Source: Lacibacter cauensis
GTDB taxonomy: Bacteria; Bacteroidota; Bacteroidia; Chitinophagales; Chitinophagaceae
Length of the DNA stretch: 64,000 nt
NCBI RefSeq assembly: GCF_007830055.1
Contig: NZ_VLLE01000002.1
Span: 941,953 to 1,005,952, forward strand
Direction: 5' to 3'
Both the position numbers and the translations under genes were made by a program. The notes under the pieces were generated by a model, which saw only the letters and a program-made list of their open reading frames with translations, searched no databases and was not told the DNA's origin. Below are positions 1 through 9,731 of the stretch, piece by piece; position 1 is the stretch's first letter, and each line of letters opens with the position of its first letter.

Positions 1-13
1 TACACTTCATAGT

Positions 14-1366
14 TTATTTTTTCGACAGCTGCAGCGAACTATCGTTGATCTCAAATTTAAATTGATTGAGTAATTGATACATTTCAGCACCGGCTAAAAT
101 AACCGGGCCGTAACCATGTGCGGCAAACACATTCACGGGACGGTGATAGTAAAACGCAGGATCGAAAGCCATACCTGTACCAACACAGGTTCCTTCCACC
201 TGTCCCTGCTTATTTACTTTTGTTGTTACAGCATTCCACGCAAGGATGGCGGTGGGTGCATACGTCATGGCGTCTATCCATCCTTTATTGATTGCATGCG
301 TAATACAATATGCATAAATAGCAGTTGCTGATGTTTCGAGATAAGAATCATTTCTGTCTAACAACTGATGCCAGAAGCCCGTACCATCCTGGTACTGCAT
401 CAAACCATTTACATGAGCTTTGAATTGTTGCAACACAAACGCTCTGCCGGGGTGAGTTTCAGGCAATGCATCCAGCACTTCGCTCATCGTCATCAATGCC
501 CAGCCATTCGCTCTTGCCCAACGAAACTCCGGATGATGCTCCATGCTTTCCACCCAGCCATGCATGTACACGCCTTTCTCTTTATTGAACATGCGTTTGG
601 TATACAACTGCAACTGGTTTACTGCATCATCATAATATTTTGTTTCACCGGTAAGTTTACCCATAAACGCCATTGTTGGCACGCCCATGTACAGATCATC
701 TAACCACAAGGTATTTGCCTGCGGACGCATGCGTGCCAGGGTGCCATCTTTTAAACGATATTCTTTGTTGATGACATAATCAGATAAATGATCAATGATG
801 GGACGAAGATTATTACTCAAGCCACTGTTCTGTGCTTTGATCATCGATGCACACACAGCACCGCCATCATCCAGTGCATGTGGATTGATGGGTTGATTTA
901 ACAGCTTTGTTTTATTAATGTACTCAGCAGAAAACTTTTGTTTTACCGCAGGGATCCATTTTGCCAGGAAATCATATCTCGCTTTTACATATGCTGCATA
1001 TTTCTGATCGCCGGTTGTTTCTGCTGCCCGTTGAAAAGCAGAATACGTAACGCCCCACTCATAACTGGTTAAACGAAAATCACCCTGCTTCAAAACCGTG
1101 TTTGTATCCAATGCATTTACATCGGTTACAGCAGCTCCTGTTTTTTTATTCATCATCTCCGCAGGCGTAACTGCATTGAGATAATTATAGACTCTATCCA
1201 CTACAGCCTTCACACTTTCTTTTGTTGGCGCACCGTATGGCGAGGGATAATCCACCTTCATCGCATGTAACGGCGTGGTTACATCATTTTGTTTGGGTTT
1301 GGGTTTAACCTGTGCGTTGGCTGCTGCTGCCGTAAGAAGGGCAGCAAAAAGAAGATTTTTTTTCAT
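14..1366 (-). CDS. GH105 unsaturated rhamnogalacturonyl/glucuronyl hydrolase, secreted
   Basis: Predicted to remove the 4,5-unsaturated uronic acid that polysaccharide lyases leave on oligosaccharides. The 450-residue protein starts with a signal peptide (MKKNLLFAALLTAAAANAQ). It has the GH88/GH105 pattern: a W-L-D-D-L-Y-M motif with the likely catalytic Asp near residue 223, and a W-A-R-A-N-G-W segment lining the (alpha/alpha)6 barrel. I chose the ATG at 1366; a TTG nine bases upstream would add three residues ahead of the signal peptide. It lies downstream of the SusC/SusD operon but behind a terminator, with its own promoter near 1398-1431. It belongs to a different subtype from the GH105 at 22486. 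Family assignment is confident; the exact sugar (GlcA or GalA, linked to rhamnose or another residue) cannot be read from sequence. Confidence 0.88.
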   Translation of the reverse strand: MKKNLLFAALLTAAAANAQVKPKPKQNDVTTPLHAMKVDYPSPYGAPTKESVKAVVDRVYNYLNAVTPAEMMNKKTGAAVTDVNALDTNTVLKQGDFRLTSYEWGVTYSAFQRAAETTGDQKYAAYVKARYDFLAKWIPAVKQKFSAEYINKTKLLNQPINPHALDDGGAVCASMIKAQNSGLSNNLRPIIDHLSDYVINKEYRLKDGTLARMRPQANTLWLDDLYMGVPTMAFMGKLTGETKYYDDAVNQLQLYTKRMFNKEKGVYMHGWVESMEHHPEFRWARANGWALMTMSEVLDALPETHPGRAFVLQQFKAHVNGLMQYQDGTGFWHQLLDRNDSYLETSATAIYAYCITHAINKGWIDAMTYAPTAILAWNAVTTKVNKQGQVEGTCVGTGMAFDPAFYYHRPVNVFAAHGYGPVILAGAEMYQLLNQFKFEINDSSLQLSKK

Positions 1367-1397
1367 AACAAACAATTCGGTTTCGTAGTAATTCCGC

Positions 1398-1431
1398 TAA
1401 ATATATTATGTCTTTAGCTAACACATCAAAA
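1398..1431 (-). promoter_or_regulatory. Bacteroidota-type promoter for the GH105 gene
   Basis: On the minus strand TTTTG (1431-1427) is followed by 21 bases and TATATTTA (1405-1398), one mismatch from TAnnTTTG. The ATG is 31 bases further on. Together with the terminator at 1493-1524 this suggests the GH105 gene can be transcribed separately from the SusC/SusD genes. Confidence 0.4.
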
Positions 1432-1492
1432 CTTCCACTTAATCGATTTCGTTAGCTTTCGAATGATACCTAGTAAGGTAACAGTGTAAATG

Positions 1493-1524
1493 AAAAAGAC
1501 AGGTACTTGATTCCCTGCCCTTTT
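1493..1524 (-). terminator. Intrinsic terminator after the SusC/SusD operon
   Basis: An 11-base-pair stem (two G-U pairs on the minus strand) with a 10-base loop, followed by five U residues in minus-strand RNA. It sits 28 bases past the SusD stop codon at 1552. Confidence 0.6.
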
Positions 1525-1551
1525 CGAACGATTGATTGTCTAATACAAATT

Positions 1552-3294
1552 TCACCATTTGAATGGCAGGTACCAGTCTCTTGCCATCAGTTTGGCACGG
1601 GCAGCAGATGCAGCACCTGCTGAGATGCCCGACTTAACAAGTTTGTTGTATACTTTATCTGCAACAAAAGCAGGATCGTTTTTACGTAATGCAACACGCA
1701 ACAGATCGGGCCAACGTGTTCCTTCAAATGCATTCTCTAATGCACCCTCTTTAATAATTCCGGCTTCAATTGTATTTAAGCTGTCGCTGCTGATCTGCCA
1801 ATCGGTAACCAAGGCTCTTGCTCTTATACCAATCTGCCGATACCAATCTGCACGGTAATAAGGTACACCTGAGTTACCACTGTTACGTGCATCAAAATTA
1901 AACGGATACGGCTCTGCCAATGTGTTATGATAGTTTGTAACGTCGCTGGTTGGAGCAGGATAAGCTGCTGCAAAACCACCGCTTACCAATGCCCATGCAA
2001 TGCGGTGTTTACCTAACCTGTTTGCAGCTTCGGCATAGCGCATATGCAGATGTGTTTGACGGAACAAAAACCATTTGCCATTTTTTATTAAAGGAGTTGC
2101 AGCAGTGCCTGTTGCCCAGTTGATATAGTTGTAAAGATATTTCATGGCAACCGGCTGTCCGCCAATGTTCATCGTGCTCAACAGCTTTCTTGCGTCGTAA
2201 GGAATCGATGTTCCCTGTGCCGGGCGTTGTGTTTCTCCATCCCACAAATCGTACACTTCCTGCGATGGACGAACTAAATACTGACCACCAATTGGTGAGA
2301 ACAATTTGATAAGTGAATTTTCTGGTTTGAATTTATTATCAAAAGGCAACACCCAAACCCACTCACGGTTTAAACTGTTGCTACCATAAGCACTTTCAAA
2401 AATTACTCTCCAGCCATCGTTGTACGTTAAAGTAGAAGCATCACCTGCACGGCCGTACGATACGTAGTGATTATGTCCGCCGGCCCAGCCAAGCTTGTAG
2501 TACGAATAAAAATCTTCACCAAAACCAAAAGCGGTAGTGCCGTATTCCATTACCTGGCGATAATAATCGGCTGCTTTTTGGTAATTGCCTTTCCACAAAT
2601 AAAGATCGCCTAACAATACTTTTTTATTGATATAAAACTTTTGTGTTTGGTAACCATCTACCGTAATATTTAAGCCTGAGCCCGAAGGATAAATCTCCTT
2701 AAACGGAATGGTTTCAGTATTGCTGATCAAACTATCAAGTAAGGCATTAAACGGAATACGTTTGAAGTTTGCAGCATTCTTTACCTCATCTACATTTTTT
2801 AATGTACTTGTTACATAAGGCACATCACCAAAGTGAATACCTAACTGCAGATACAGAAACGAGCGTAAAGCTGCAATATCAGAATAACGCTGGTTAAACT
2901 GTTCTTCATTCATCTTCTTATCCTGCACCATTACTTTAAAATGCGCAAGCACATCATTACAGTTGAGGATTAACTCGTAAAACGGTTTGGGACTTGCGTA
3001 CGGATTATTTTCGGTAACAGTATGCGTGTTGATCTGGCGTAACGCCTCGTTTGAGTTTGCAGTAACATCCAGCAAATCGGCACGCAATTCATTCAATACA
3101 ACATATTGTTCGGCAAGGCCCATGAACTTACCGTAAATACCAATTACAGCAGCATCGGCATCGTACACGTTCTGGTAAGCATTTGCTTCGTCGAGCTGAT
3201 CTTCGGGTTGTATATCGAACACTTTTTTACAGGCCGATAAACTAACCAGCATCATCAGCACCACAGCAAATTCAAGCAAAGTAATCTTCTTCAT
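1552..3294 (-). CDS. SusD/RagB-like outer-membrane nutrient-binding lipoprotein
   Basis: Surface glycan-binding partner of the SusC-like transporter encoded just upstream (44 bases away). The 580-residue protein has an SPII signal with lipobox L-S-A-C, lipidated Cys22, followed by K-K. The long helical SusD fold with TPR-like repeats and the C-terminal SusD region (N-A-F-E-G-T-R-W-P-D-L-L-R) are recognisable. It is the last gene of a seven-gene operon that begins with the FAS1 gene near 16808. In the SusC/SusD model it acts as a lid that loads oligosaccharides into the TonB-dependent channel. The ligand is unknown. Confidence 0.9.
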   Translation of the reverse strand: MKKITLLEFAVVLMMLVSLSACKKVFDIQPEDQLDEANAYQNVYDADAAVIGIYGKFMGLAEQYVVLNELRADLLDVTANSNEALRQINTHTVTENNPYASPKPFYELILNCNDVLAHFKVMVQDKKMNEEQFNQRYSDIAALRSFLYLQLGIHFGDVPYVTSTLKNVDEVKNAANFKRIPFNALLDSLISNTETIPFKEIYPSGSGLNITVDGYQTQKFYINKKVLLGDLYLWKGNYQKAADYYRQVMEYGTTAFGFGEDFYSYYKLGWAGGHNHYVSYGRAGDASTLTYNDGWRVIFESAYGSNSLNREWVWVLPFDNKFKPENSLIKLFSPIGGQYLVRPSQEVYDLWDGETQRPAQGTSIPYDARKLLSTMNIGGQPVAMKYLYNYINWATGTAATPLIKNGKWFLFRQTHLHMRYAEAANRLGKHRIAWALVSGGFAAAYPAPTSDVTNYHNTLAEPYPFNFDARNSGNSGVPYYRADWYRQIGIRARALVTDWQISSDSLNTIEAGIIKEGALENAFEGTRWPDLLRVALRKNDPAFVADKVYNKLVKSGISAGAASAARAKLMARDWYLPFKW

Positions 3295-3338
3295 ATCTGA
3301 AGCAATATTTTTTTATTCAATAATGATCTTCTTCTTTC

Positions 3339-6300
3339 TTACAAACCAAGTCTTGCACCTAAAATAAAGGAGCGGAATAACGGATCGAGACCGATATCGG
3401 TACCTTGTGCAAATAAGGATGGTGATGCACTGAACTCAGGATCATAACCGCTATAATTCGTTAATGTAAATAAGTTGTTTCCGGTTACATAGATGGAAGC
3501 ATTTTTAAAGAACTTTTCTTTAAATGGAATGTTGTAGGCTAATGTGGCACTACGCAGGCGGAGGTAGGAACCATCTTCGATCCAGCGTGTGCTGAAACGG
3601 TTATTCCCCATCGGATCGCCGTAAGCAGCTTTTGGCATCGTTGTTTTCTGCCCTTCTGCTCTCCAGCGGTTAACCACACTGTTCAGTTGATTTTCTACAG
3701 TGCTGGCCGATTCCAGTTTATAACGGAGGTAGTTAAACACATCATTTCCTTTGGCGAACGTAAATAATGCTTCCAGTGTAAAACGTCCATACTCAATACG
3801 TGGAGTAATGCTTCCAAAAATATCGGGTGTTGGAATACCAATGATAGCTCTGTCTTTTTCATCAATGATCTGGTCTTTATTCACATCAAGGAACCGTACA
3901 TCACCTGCTTTGAAATAGCTGTACGAACCATCTGCATTTTTCTTTTTCAACCCAGCACCGGCAGCTTCAGCTTCGGTACTGAAAACACCTTGTGCAATGT
4001 AGCCGTAGTAAAGTGTTGAACGAAGTCCCTGGCGGGTTAAGATAGTTGCGCCGGAATATTCGGTTGTAATTTCTCTGTTAGGCACAGCTACAACACGGTT
4101 GTCGTTGTGCGCAACTGTTACTCCAAGGTCGAATTTGAATTTGCGTTTGTTTACGAGGCGTGCGTTGGCGCTGGCTTCAATACCTGTGTTCAGCATGCTT
4201 CCACCGTTGGTAAGCACTTTGCTGAAACCCGATGCTGCAGGTACATCTTCGTACACCAGCATGTTATCGGTTTTATTGCGATATACATCTACACTTACAT
4301 TTAAACGCTCGTTCCAGGTAGCAAAGTCAAGACCTGCATTAAATTTCTTATTAGTTTCCCACTGAATGGCAGGATTTGCAATACCACTGCGTACCAACCC
4401 CTGCATACCCAACAGGTTTTGCGAAGTATAAGTTTGACGTGCAGTGTAGTTACCAATATCATCGTTACCGGTAAGACTAAAGCTTGCACGCACCTTCAAC
4501 AAATTGATGCTTGATGTTGCCATAAAACGCTCTGAAGACAAAATCCATGCAGCAGCAACCGAAGGCATTACAGCATAGGTAACTCCACCCATTGAAATAC
4601 CTCCTTTTGCTTTCGAACCAAAACGTGATGAACCATCCATTGCTGCATTAACAGAAAGGAAAAGTTTGTCTTTGTAACCGTAATCGAAATTGAAGTACGT
4701 GTTCATCCAGTTCCACTCACCAATACCACCACCTGTTTGGCGCAACGCATTTACACCGTTCTGCACGCTGATGAGTTCATCTGTTGCAGAGTTATAACCA
4801 AGAGTAAAATCCTGTTCAGCACGGTTTTGCTGATAGCGTAAACCCAGACGTGACGCAATGCTGTGACGCAGCTGGAAGGTGCGTTTGTACTCAATACGGC
4901 TATCTGAATAAACAGAGAACAAACGACGCACCTGTGTACCTAACCTGCTGTCGGCAATGGCGTTGCTCAATGTATCATCGGCTACACCTTTACGTGGCAC
5001 AAAAATATTTTCACGGTTTTTATCGTATACAATACCCAGCAACGAAGATGCAGACAGGTATTTATTAAAATCGTACTTAAACGTATACGAACCCATAAAG
5101 CGATAGTAACGGTTGTAGGCCTGCATGTTCTCAATCAACACCGATGGGTTACTGATACCCAGTATATCAGTATCCTCAAAGTTGGGAGATAACACCCCTT
5201 TCTCGTTCATTTCATTGGCAGCCAGGAAAGGCGATTTGGTTAAAGCTGTATACAGTGCTCCTGTTTTATTCACTACACCCTGGTATTTTAAATTTGCCTG
5301 GTTGTAGGTAAACGCAAGACTTGCAACACCTGTAAACTTCTTCGAAAAATTAAACTGTGCATTGAAACGTGTATTGTAACGGGTAAGATCTGTGTTTTTG
5401 ATTACACCTGCATTTCTGCTGAAACCAACGGTTAAGGCATACGTTGCAATATTATCACCACCTGTTACTTTCAGGTAATAATTCTGGTTAACACTGTTGT
5501 TTAACACATTCTTTTGCCAGTTGGTATTGTTGTGGTATCGGTAATAAGCTACGTTACTGCTTGTGTCATCATTCATAAAAGGCATTGCAGCAAGGTCAGC
5601 AGAACTTACTCCTTTGCTTTGCAGGATATCGCCAAGGTAAGTACGGTAAGCCGAAGCGTTCATTACATTCAACGGTGCGGGAGCCTGGTTGTAACTGGTG
5701 TACATACCAAAATCAATACTTGTAGCTTCTTTTTTTGCACGTGCAGTTGTAATGATGATCGCTCCGTTTGCCCCTTTTGTTCCATACATCGATGTTGCAT
5801 CCTTCACCACAGTGTAGTTATCAATATCGTGAATGCTGATTAACGCCAGCGGATTGGTATAATTGTTTGCAATAATACTGTTGCCATAATCATTCATATC
5901 GTATACAATTCCATCGACCACCACCAGCGGTGCATTGCTGCCGTATAATGAATTGTAACCACGTAAAAACATATTGGCACCTATACCCGGCGTACCGGAG
6001 CGGCGTATCACATTCAATCCGGCTACTTTACCTTGTAACGCTGCATCGCCAGTTTCGAATGGACGTCCCCAATCACTATTGGCATCAAATGCTGTTACAG
6101 CTCCGGTAATTGAGCGTTTACGCATTGTACCAAAATGCATCACCACTTCTTCCTGGAAATTTACAGCCGACTCCGAAAGCAAAGACACTGCAACAGATGT
6201 TTTGCCTTTCAGCGAAACCTGTTTTGAAGCGAAACCTTCACCGCTGATCTCAATATCGGTGTAGTATGAGGGAACTTTTAATGTAAATACTCCATCATCA

Positions 6301-6524
6301 TCTGTAATGGCAGCAGAAAAATTCTTTACTTCCACACGTATACCTGCCAACGGCTTCTTACCGGCCGCATCGGTTACCTTCCCGGTAATTACAATTTTTT
6401 GAGACGCCGGTATGCTGTCTTTTTTTGTTGGATTTGTTTGCTGGGCAACAACTTCCTGCGAAGTGCTTAACGCAGCAGCAACAAGCATTGCTATAACCAG
6501 ACTATGTACATTCTTTTTTATCAT
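3339..6524 (-). CDS. SusC/RagA-like TonB-dependent outer-membrane transporter
   Basis: A TonB-dependent barrel that imports the oligosaccharide captured by the SusD partner. The 1061-residue protein has a signal peptide ending near A-L-S-T-S-Q-E-V-V-A-Q, a carboxypeptidase-D-like regulatory domain (about 45-120), a plug with the SusC signature (V-V-V-D-G-I near 200; K-D-A-T-S-M-Y-G-T-K-G-A-N-G), and a long beta-barrel ending in R-L-G-L. The track start is GTG (6527); the adjacent ATG at 6524 is preferred. It follows the 480-residue FAS1 gene by 28 bases and precedes its SusD partner by 44. No N-terminal anti-sigma-interacting STN domain is evident, so ECF-type control is not supported. Confidence 0.92.
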   Translation of the reverse strand: MIKKNVHSLVIAMLVAAALSTSQEVVAQQTNPTKKDSIPASQKIVITGKVTDAAGKKPLAGIRVEVKNFSAAITDDDGVFTLKVPSYYTDIEISGEGFASKQVSLKGKTSVAVSLLSESAVNFQEEVVMHFGTMRKRSITGAVTAFDANSDWGRPFETGDAALQGKVAGLNVIRRSGTPGIGANMFLRGYNSLYGSNAPLVVVDGIVYDMNDYGNSIIANNYTNPLALISIHDIDNYTVVKDATSMYGTKGANGAIIITTARAKKEATSIDFGMYTSYNQAPAPLNVMNASAYRTYLGDILQSKGVSSADLAAMPFMNDDTSSNVAYYRYHNNTNWQKNVLNNSVNQNYYLKVTGGDNIATYALTVGFSRNAGVIKNTDLTRYNTRFNAQFNFSKKFTGVASLAFTYNQANLKYQGVVNKTGALYTALTKSPFLAANEMNEKGVLSPNFEDTDILGISNPSVLIENMQAYNRYYRFMGSYTFKYDFNKYLSASSLLGIVYDKNRENIFVPRKGVADDTLSNAIADSRLGTQVRRLFSVYSDSRIEYKRTFQLRHSIASRLGLRYQQNRAEQDFTLGYNSATDELISVQNGVNALRQTGGGIGEWNWMNTYFNFDYGYKDKLFLSVNAAMDGSSRFGSKAKGGISMGGVTYAVMPSVAAAWILSSERFMATSSINLLKVRASFSLTGNDDIGNYTARQTYTSQNLLGMQGLVRSGIANPAIQWETNKKFNAGLDFATWNERLNVSVDVYRNKTDNMLVYEDVPAASGFSKVLTNGGSMLNTGIEASANARLVNKRKFKFDLGVTVAHNDNRVVAVPNREITTEYSGATILTRQGLRSTLYYGYIAQGVFSTEAEAAGAGLKKKNADGSYSYFKAGDVRFLDVNKDQIIDEKDRAIIGIPTPDIFGSITPRIEYGRFTLEALFTFAKGNDVFNYLRYKLESASTVENQLNSVVNRWRAEGQKTTMPKAAYGDPMGNNRFSTRWIEDGSYLRLRSATLAYNIPFKEKFFKNASIYVTGNNLFTLTNYSGYDPEFSASPSLFAQGTDIGLDPLFRSFILGARLGL

Positions 6525-6552
6525 CACAACTTTCTTTAAATGATGGTTCGTT

Positions 6553-7995
6553 TTATAAACTTGGTACCAGCTTAATGTAATCGCACGACAGCGGATTTAC
6601 TGCTGCCGTAGTGCTGTTTGCACCCAGCAGATACAAATTAAACACAGGTGAATATTTGCTTTGTGTAAACTCACCGATGTACACTTCGCTGTAAACATTT
6701 GGATTAACCAGCATCGACAACGTGGTTACGATGCCTCCTATACCCAAACGCTGTGTATAGGCAGCGGTCTGAAAATCGTTCAACGCAACTGCATAAGCTT
6801 TGTACTTAACAGATGGCACTTCAGGAATATCATAACGCAGCCAAAAATTAGAAACGCCATGATTGAATACCAACACATCTGTAAAATCTTTTCCTGTAAC
6901 CGTATTATAACGATCACGGAAATAGGTATTAGAACGGCGGTTCACACTCGATGCATTATAACTTTCGCCCTGAACAGTTATTTCCAGAATTTTGCTTGCA
7001 GGCAATACATTCATCTGGCTCATGATGTACACAATACCATTACTTGTTTTAATGGTTTTTACAATTGCCGATTTGTTAACCGGAAGTTTTGTGCCGAATT
7101 TAGACAATACCGTATCGGGTATTGCATTTGGCTGATAAACGGTATCTACCGCAAAATCTTTCACAACATTCCAGCTGGTAACAAGTGTATTACTATCGGC
7201 TGTGTTCGTTACGTAATAAGGCATGTACTTGGTTACCTCTGCATCCCATGCAGCATCGGCAAGCATAAACAAGGTGAATTGTTTTTTCTCCTGTCTTAAA
7301 TCATGTACTTTGTTCCAGAAAAGATTGGTAAATACGGAATCAGTACCTGCCTGGTAAATCGGTTCGCCGGTATTGGGGTTAATACCTACAACAACGGCAT
7401 TTGTTGCATCGAACACTTTACGGAAAAGCGAAAGCATAAATGTTTTTTGCTTAACCGGCGCATTGCTGTTGTTAGATAAAAAATCCCAACAGTTATCTAA
7501 AGAAGGTAATGCTTTATCAATCACCTGCAGCAAACCGTTACCGGCATACTTATCAGCTACGGTAATGTTGGCATCTTCAATTTTTTTCCCTTGCATGTTA
7601 TTGTACTTATCGTTTAACATGGCAATACGGGTAAGCTCTGCTACTTCACTTGTACGATATTGCTGTAGGGCGATGTGGTTACCAACGAAACTTTTAAGTT
7701 TTGCTGCATCATTAACTATTGCAGGGTCGAGCGATGAAAGTGCACTGTTTACCGGCGCAAATACGGTATAGTTGCGTGATGATCTGATGATTTTATCGTA
7801 GCCCGTTTTCACCAGGTATTCTTTGAATGTACTTAACTGGGGATTGGCGCTTACCAGATCCAGCAAAGTTTGTTGCAATGCAGGATCGGTAACATCATTA
7901 CGTTCGTCTTTTATCTTACTGCAACTGCTTAACAATTGCAGAGAAAATAACCCCGCCAGCAGTAAGAGAGAGGTTTGCCTGATCTTCATGTTCAT
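6553..7995 (-). CDS. FAS1 (fasciclin) domain surface lipoprotein with C-terminal beta-sandwich
   Basis: Likely surface-exposed lipoprotein of 480 residues. The SPII signal ends L-S-S-C, giving lipidated Cys25, then S-K-I-K-D-E-R; charged residues after the Cys resemble the Bacteroidota lipoprotein export signal. A FAS1 domain occupies about residues 40-165 (Y-T-V-F-A-P-V-N-S-A near 78), with a second, weaker FAS1-like segment to about 330. The C-terminal 140 residues look like a beta-sandwich ending in C-D-Y-I-K-L-V-P, a pattern also seen at the end of carbohydrate-binding modules. It sits between another FAS1 gene and a SusC gene, where SusE/SusF-type glycan-binding lipoproteins are often encoded. 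A glycan-binding role is inference. Confidence 0.8.
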   Translation of the reverse strand: MNMKIRQTSLLLLAGLFSLQLLSSCSKIKDERNDVTDPALQQTLLDLVSANPQLSTFKEYLVKTGYDKIIRSSRNYTVFAPVNSALSSLDPAIVNDAAKLKSFVGNHIALQQYRTSEVAELTRIAMLNDKYNNMQGKKIEDANITVADKYAGNGLLQVIDKALPSLDNCWDFLSNNSNAPVKQKTFMLSLFRKVFDATNAVVVGINPNTGEPIYQAGTDSVFTNLFWNKVHDLRQEKKQFTLFMLADAAWDAEVTKYMPYYVTNTADSNTLVTSWNVVKDFAVDTVYQPNAIPDTVLSKFGTKLPVNKSAIVKTIKTSNGIVYIMSQMNVLPASKILEITVQGESYNASSVNRRSNTYFRDRYNTVTGKDFTDVLVFNHGVSNFWLRYDIPEVPSVKYKAYAVALNDFQTAAYTQRLGIGGIVTTLSMLVNPNVYSEVYIGEFTQSKYSPVFNLYLLGANSTTAAVNPLSCDYIKLVPSL

Positions 7996-8025
7996 TATAT
8001 TTTTCAGTACTTCTGTCGTTAGTTA

Positions 8026-9717
8026 TTATTGATAAATCATTGTGCCATCCGGACGGAAACGAGGTAAAACCTGGTCCTGATCAATCGGAATGAAATGAAT
8101 CATATCAAGGTTATTATTGTTCTGCGTTCCACTCAATGCAGTAATGCGGATAATTTGTTGCTTCGTTGTGGTAAACTCAATTACGCCCACCTGGCGTGCA
8201 GCCCAAAGGCTACTCGTGTTTTCGGTGTAACGTTTCCAGCCAATTGCTTCCAGTTCGGAATCGGTACCGGCAGGTCGTGTATCTGTAAAGTTCATCGTAC
8301 GTTGCATAATGGTACCGTTTACACTTACCTGGCAAAGCATGTTTGAACTGCTTGATTGTTTTTGCTGACGGTAACAAACCCATACTTTGTATTTACCTTT
8401 TACAATCGGTGGCGTGCGCATCTCCCACCATGGCGGACGGTTAGGTAAGCCTAACGGCACCATGTTGATATCTGCATTATAAGCATAGTTGGTAATACTG
8501 CTTGCTGCGGAGTAAGTATACTGCAGGAAGTTTGTACTTGCCAATGGGCCCCAACCCCAGTAATGATCTTTAATTGGCTGATCGGCTTCTGTAGCACGGC
8601 TGAACGTATAATTGGCTTTTTTATAATAAGCAGGCAGCTTTTTAATTTCATCAAAAGAAGAAACGTCCCAATACAGAGCAGTTGGTTTGCGGAACTTCAC
8701 CATAAAATGTGCAGCAGCATCGTGCCATACACCATTGGTTGCAGCAATATCACTTTTATCACGATTTAATACGACTCCTTTTTCCAATACACCATTAAAC
8801 TCGTCCTGGTTAAGAAGTACCTGTTGATCGATCAACTTAATACTTACTACCTCCTGTGGTTGTAATGTTTCATGTGTTGGTGTAGAAATAATATCGCCAA
8901 GGAATTTCAATCCTTGTGAAATATGGTAAGCTACATAAATGTGTAAGCTGTCATTTGCATTCGTAGGGCTGCTTGTTTTTGAATACTTCGCTTTTAATGC
9001 TGCATAGGTTACAAAACCACTATCGGCTAAAGCTCTATTGCTTTCTGCAAACACCGTCATCCAGCGTTTAGACGTATCGCTGTCTACTGTATTCAGTTTT
9101 GTATAGAAACCGGTTTCTTTTAACGCCTGTACAAAAATGGAATAATCCGGATTTTCTTCCAGCTGCTGTGCAATGGTTTTCACAGCTGGCTTCAATACGT
9201 TATCAATAACATGAATAATACCATTGCCCACACGTACGTTCGAACGCAATACTGTACCCTGCCTGTTAATTAAATAACTTGACACACCGTTTTTATTGGT
9301 AACCGATGTTACAAGGTATTGACCGTACATGGTAATAACAGGCAGCTTACCATCTGTAAACGAGTTGGTATACACCGTATCGCTTAACAGATGCAAACGC
9401 ACCATGTCTTTTAAAGTGTTGAGATCGGCAGCGTCAACAGAAGCAGCTCCCAAACCGGCTAAGTACGTTTTTACACCACTGTTTGTTGGCGCAAAACAGG
9501 TATAAGCCCCGTATGCATTCAAAAAAGCAGCGTTGCCAGTTCTTTCGAGAATCTGACGGAACAACGAAAAGGAATCAAGATTTTTATCCAGATAACCTAC
9601 AATATTTACGTCACCCGTTGTAGATTCCTCGATCTTGATTTTTCTACAGCCCGGAGCCGACATGAGCAGGGCTATAATAGCAACCGAGCCTAAGGCAAGA
9701 ACAATGTTTCTTTTCAT
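8026..9717 (-). CDS. FAS1 domain lipoprotein with C-terminal carbohydrate-binding-like domain
   Basis: A 563-residue lipoprotein (lipobox A-P-G-C, Cys24, then R-K-I-K-I-E-E). Two FAS1 domains are visible: about 40-175 (Y-T-C-F-A-P-T-N-S-G; I-I-H-V-I-D-N-V) and about 185-340. The last 200 residues form a separate domain with W-G-W-G-P and ending L-D-M-I-H-F-I-P, matching the end of the neighbouring 480-residue protein. It lies 14 bases after a SusD gene and 30 bases before the next FAS1 gene. In the PUL this is the position of a surface glycan-binding protein. FAS1 proteins are otherwise known for adhesion, so a cell-matrix role is an alternative. Confidence 0.8.
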   Translation of the reverse strand: MKRNIVLALGSVAIIALLMSAPGCRKIKIEESTTGDVNIVGYLDKNLDSFSLFRQILERTGNAAFLNAYGAYTCFAPTNSGVKTYLAGLGAASVDAADLNTLKDMVRLHLLSDTVYTNSFTDGKLPVITMYGQYLVTSVTNKNGVSSYLINRQGTVLRSNVRVGNGIIHVIDNVLKPAVKTIAQQLEENPDYSIFVQALKETGFYTKLNTVDSDTSKRWMTVFAESNRALADSGFVTYAALKAKYSKTSSPTNANDSLHIYVAYHISQGLKFLGDIISTPTHETLQPQEVVSIKLIDQQVLLNQDEFNGVLEKGVVLNRDKSDIAATNGVWHDAAAHFMVKFRKPTALYWDVSSFDEIKKLPAYYKKANYTFSRATEADQPIKDHYWGWGPLASTNFLQYTYSAASSITNYAYNADINMVPLGLPNRPPWWEMRTPPIVKGKYKVWVCYRQQKQSSSSNMLCQVSVNGTIMQRTMNFTDTRPAGTDSELEAIGWKRYTENTSSLWAARQVGVIEFTTTKQQIIRITALSGTQNNNNLDMIHFIPIDQDQVLPRFRPDGTMIYQ

Positions 9718-9731
9718 AATGCAGGTTTCAG

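Noticed and set aside
1523-1534. Possible third copy of the LacI-like motif (CAATCGTTCGAA on the minus strand)
   Set aside because: Two bases shorter than the other copies, opposite in orientation relative to its gene, and partly inside the terminator stem.
6661-7299. 212-codon frame antisense to a FAS1 gene
   Set aside because: Shadow of the real gene; Cys/His/Ile-rich composition typical of antisense reading.
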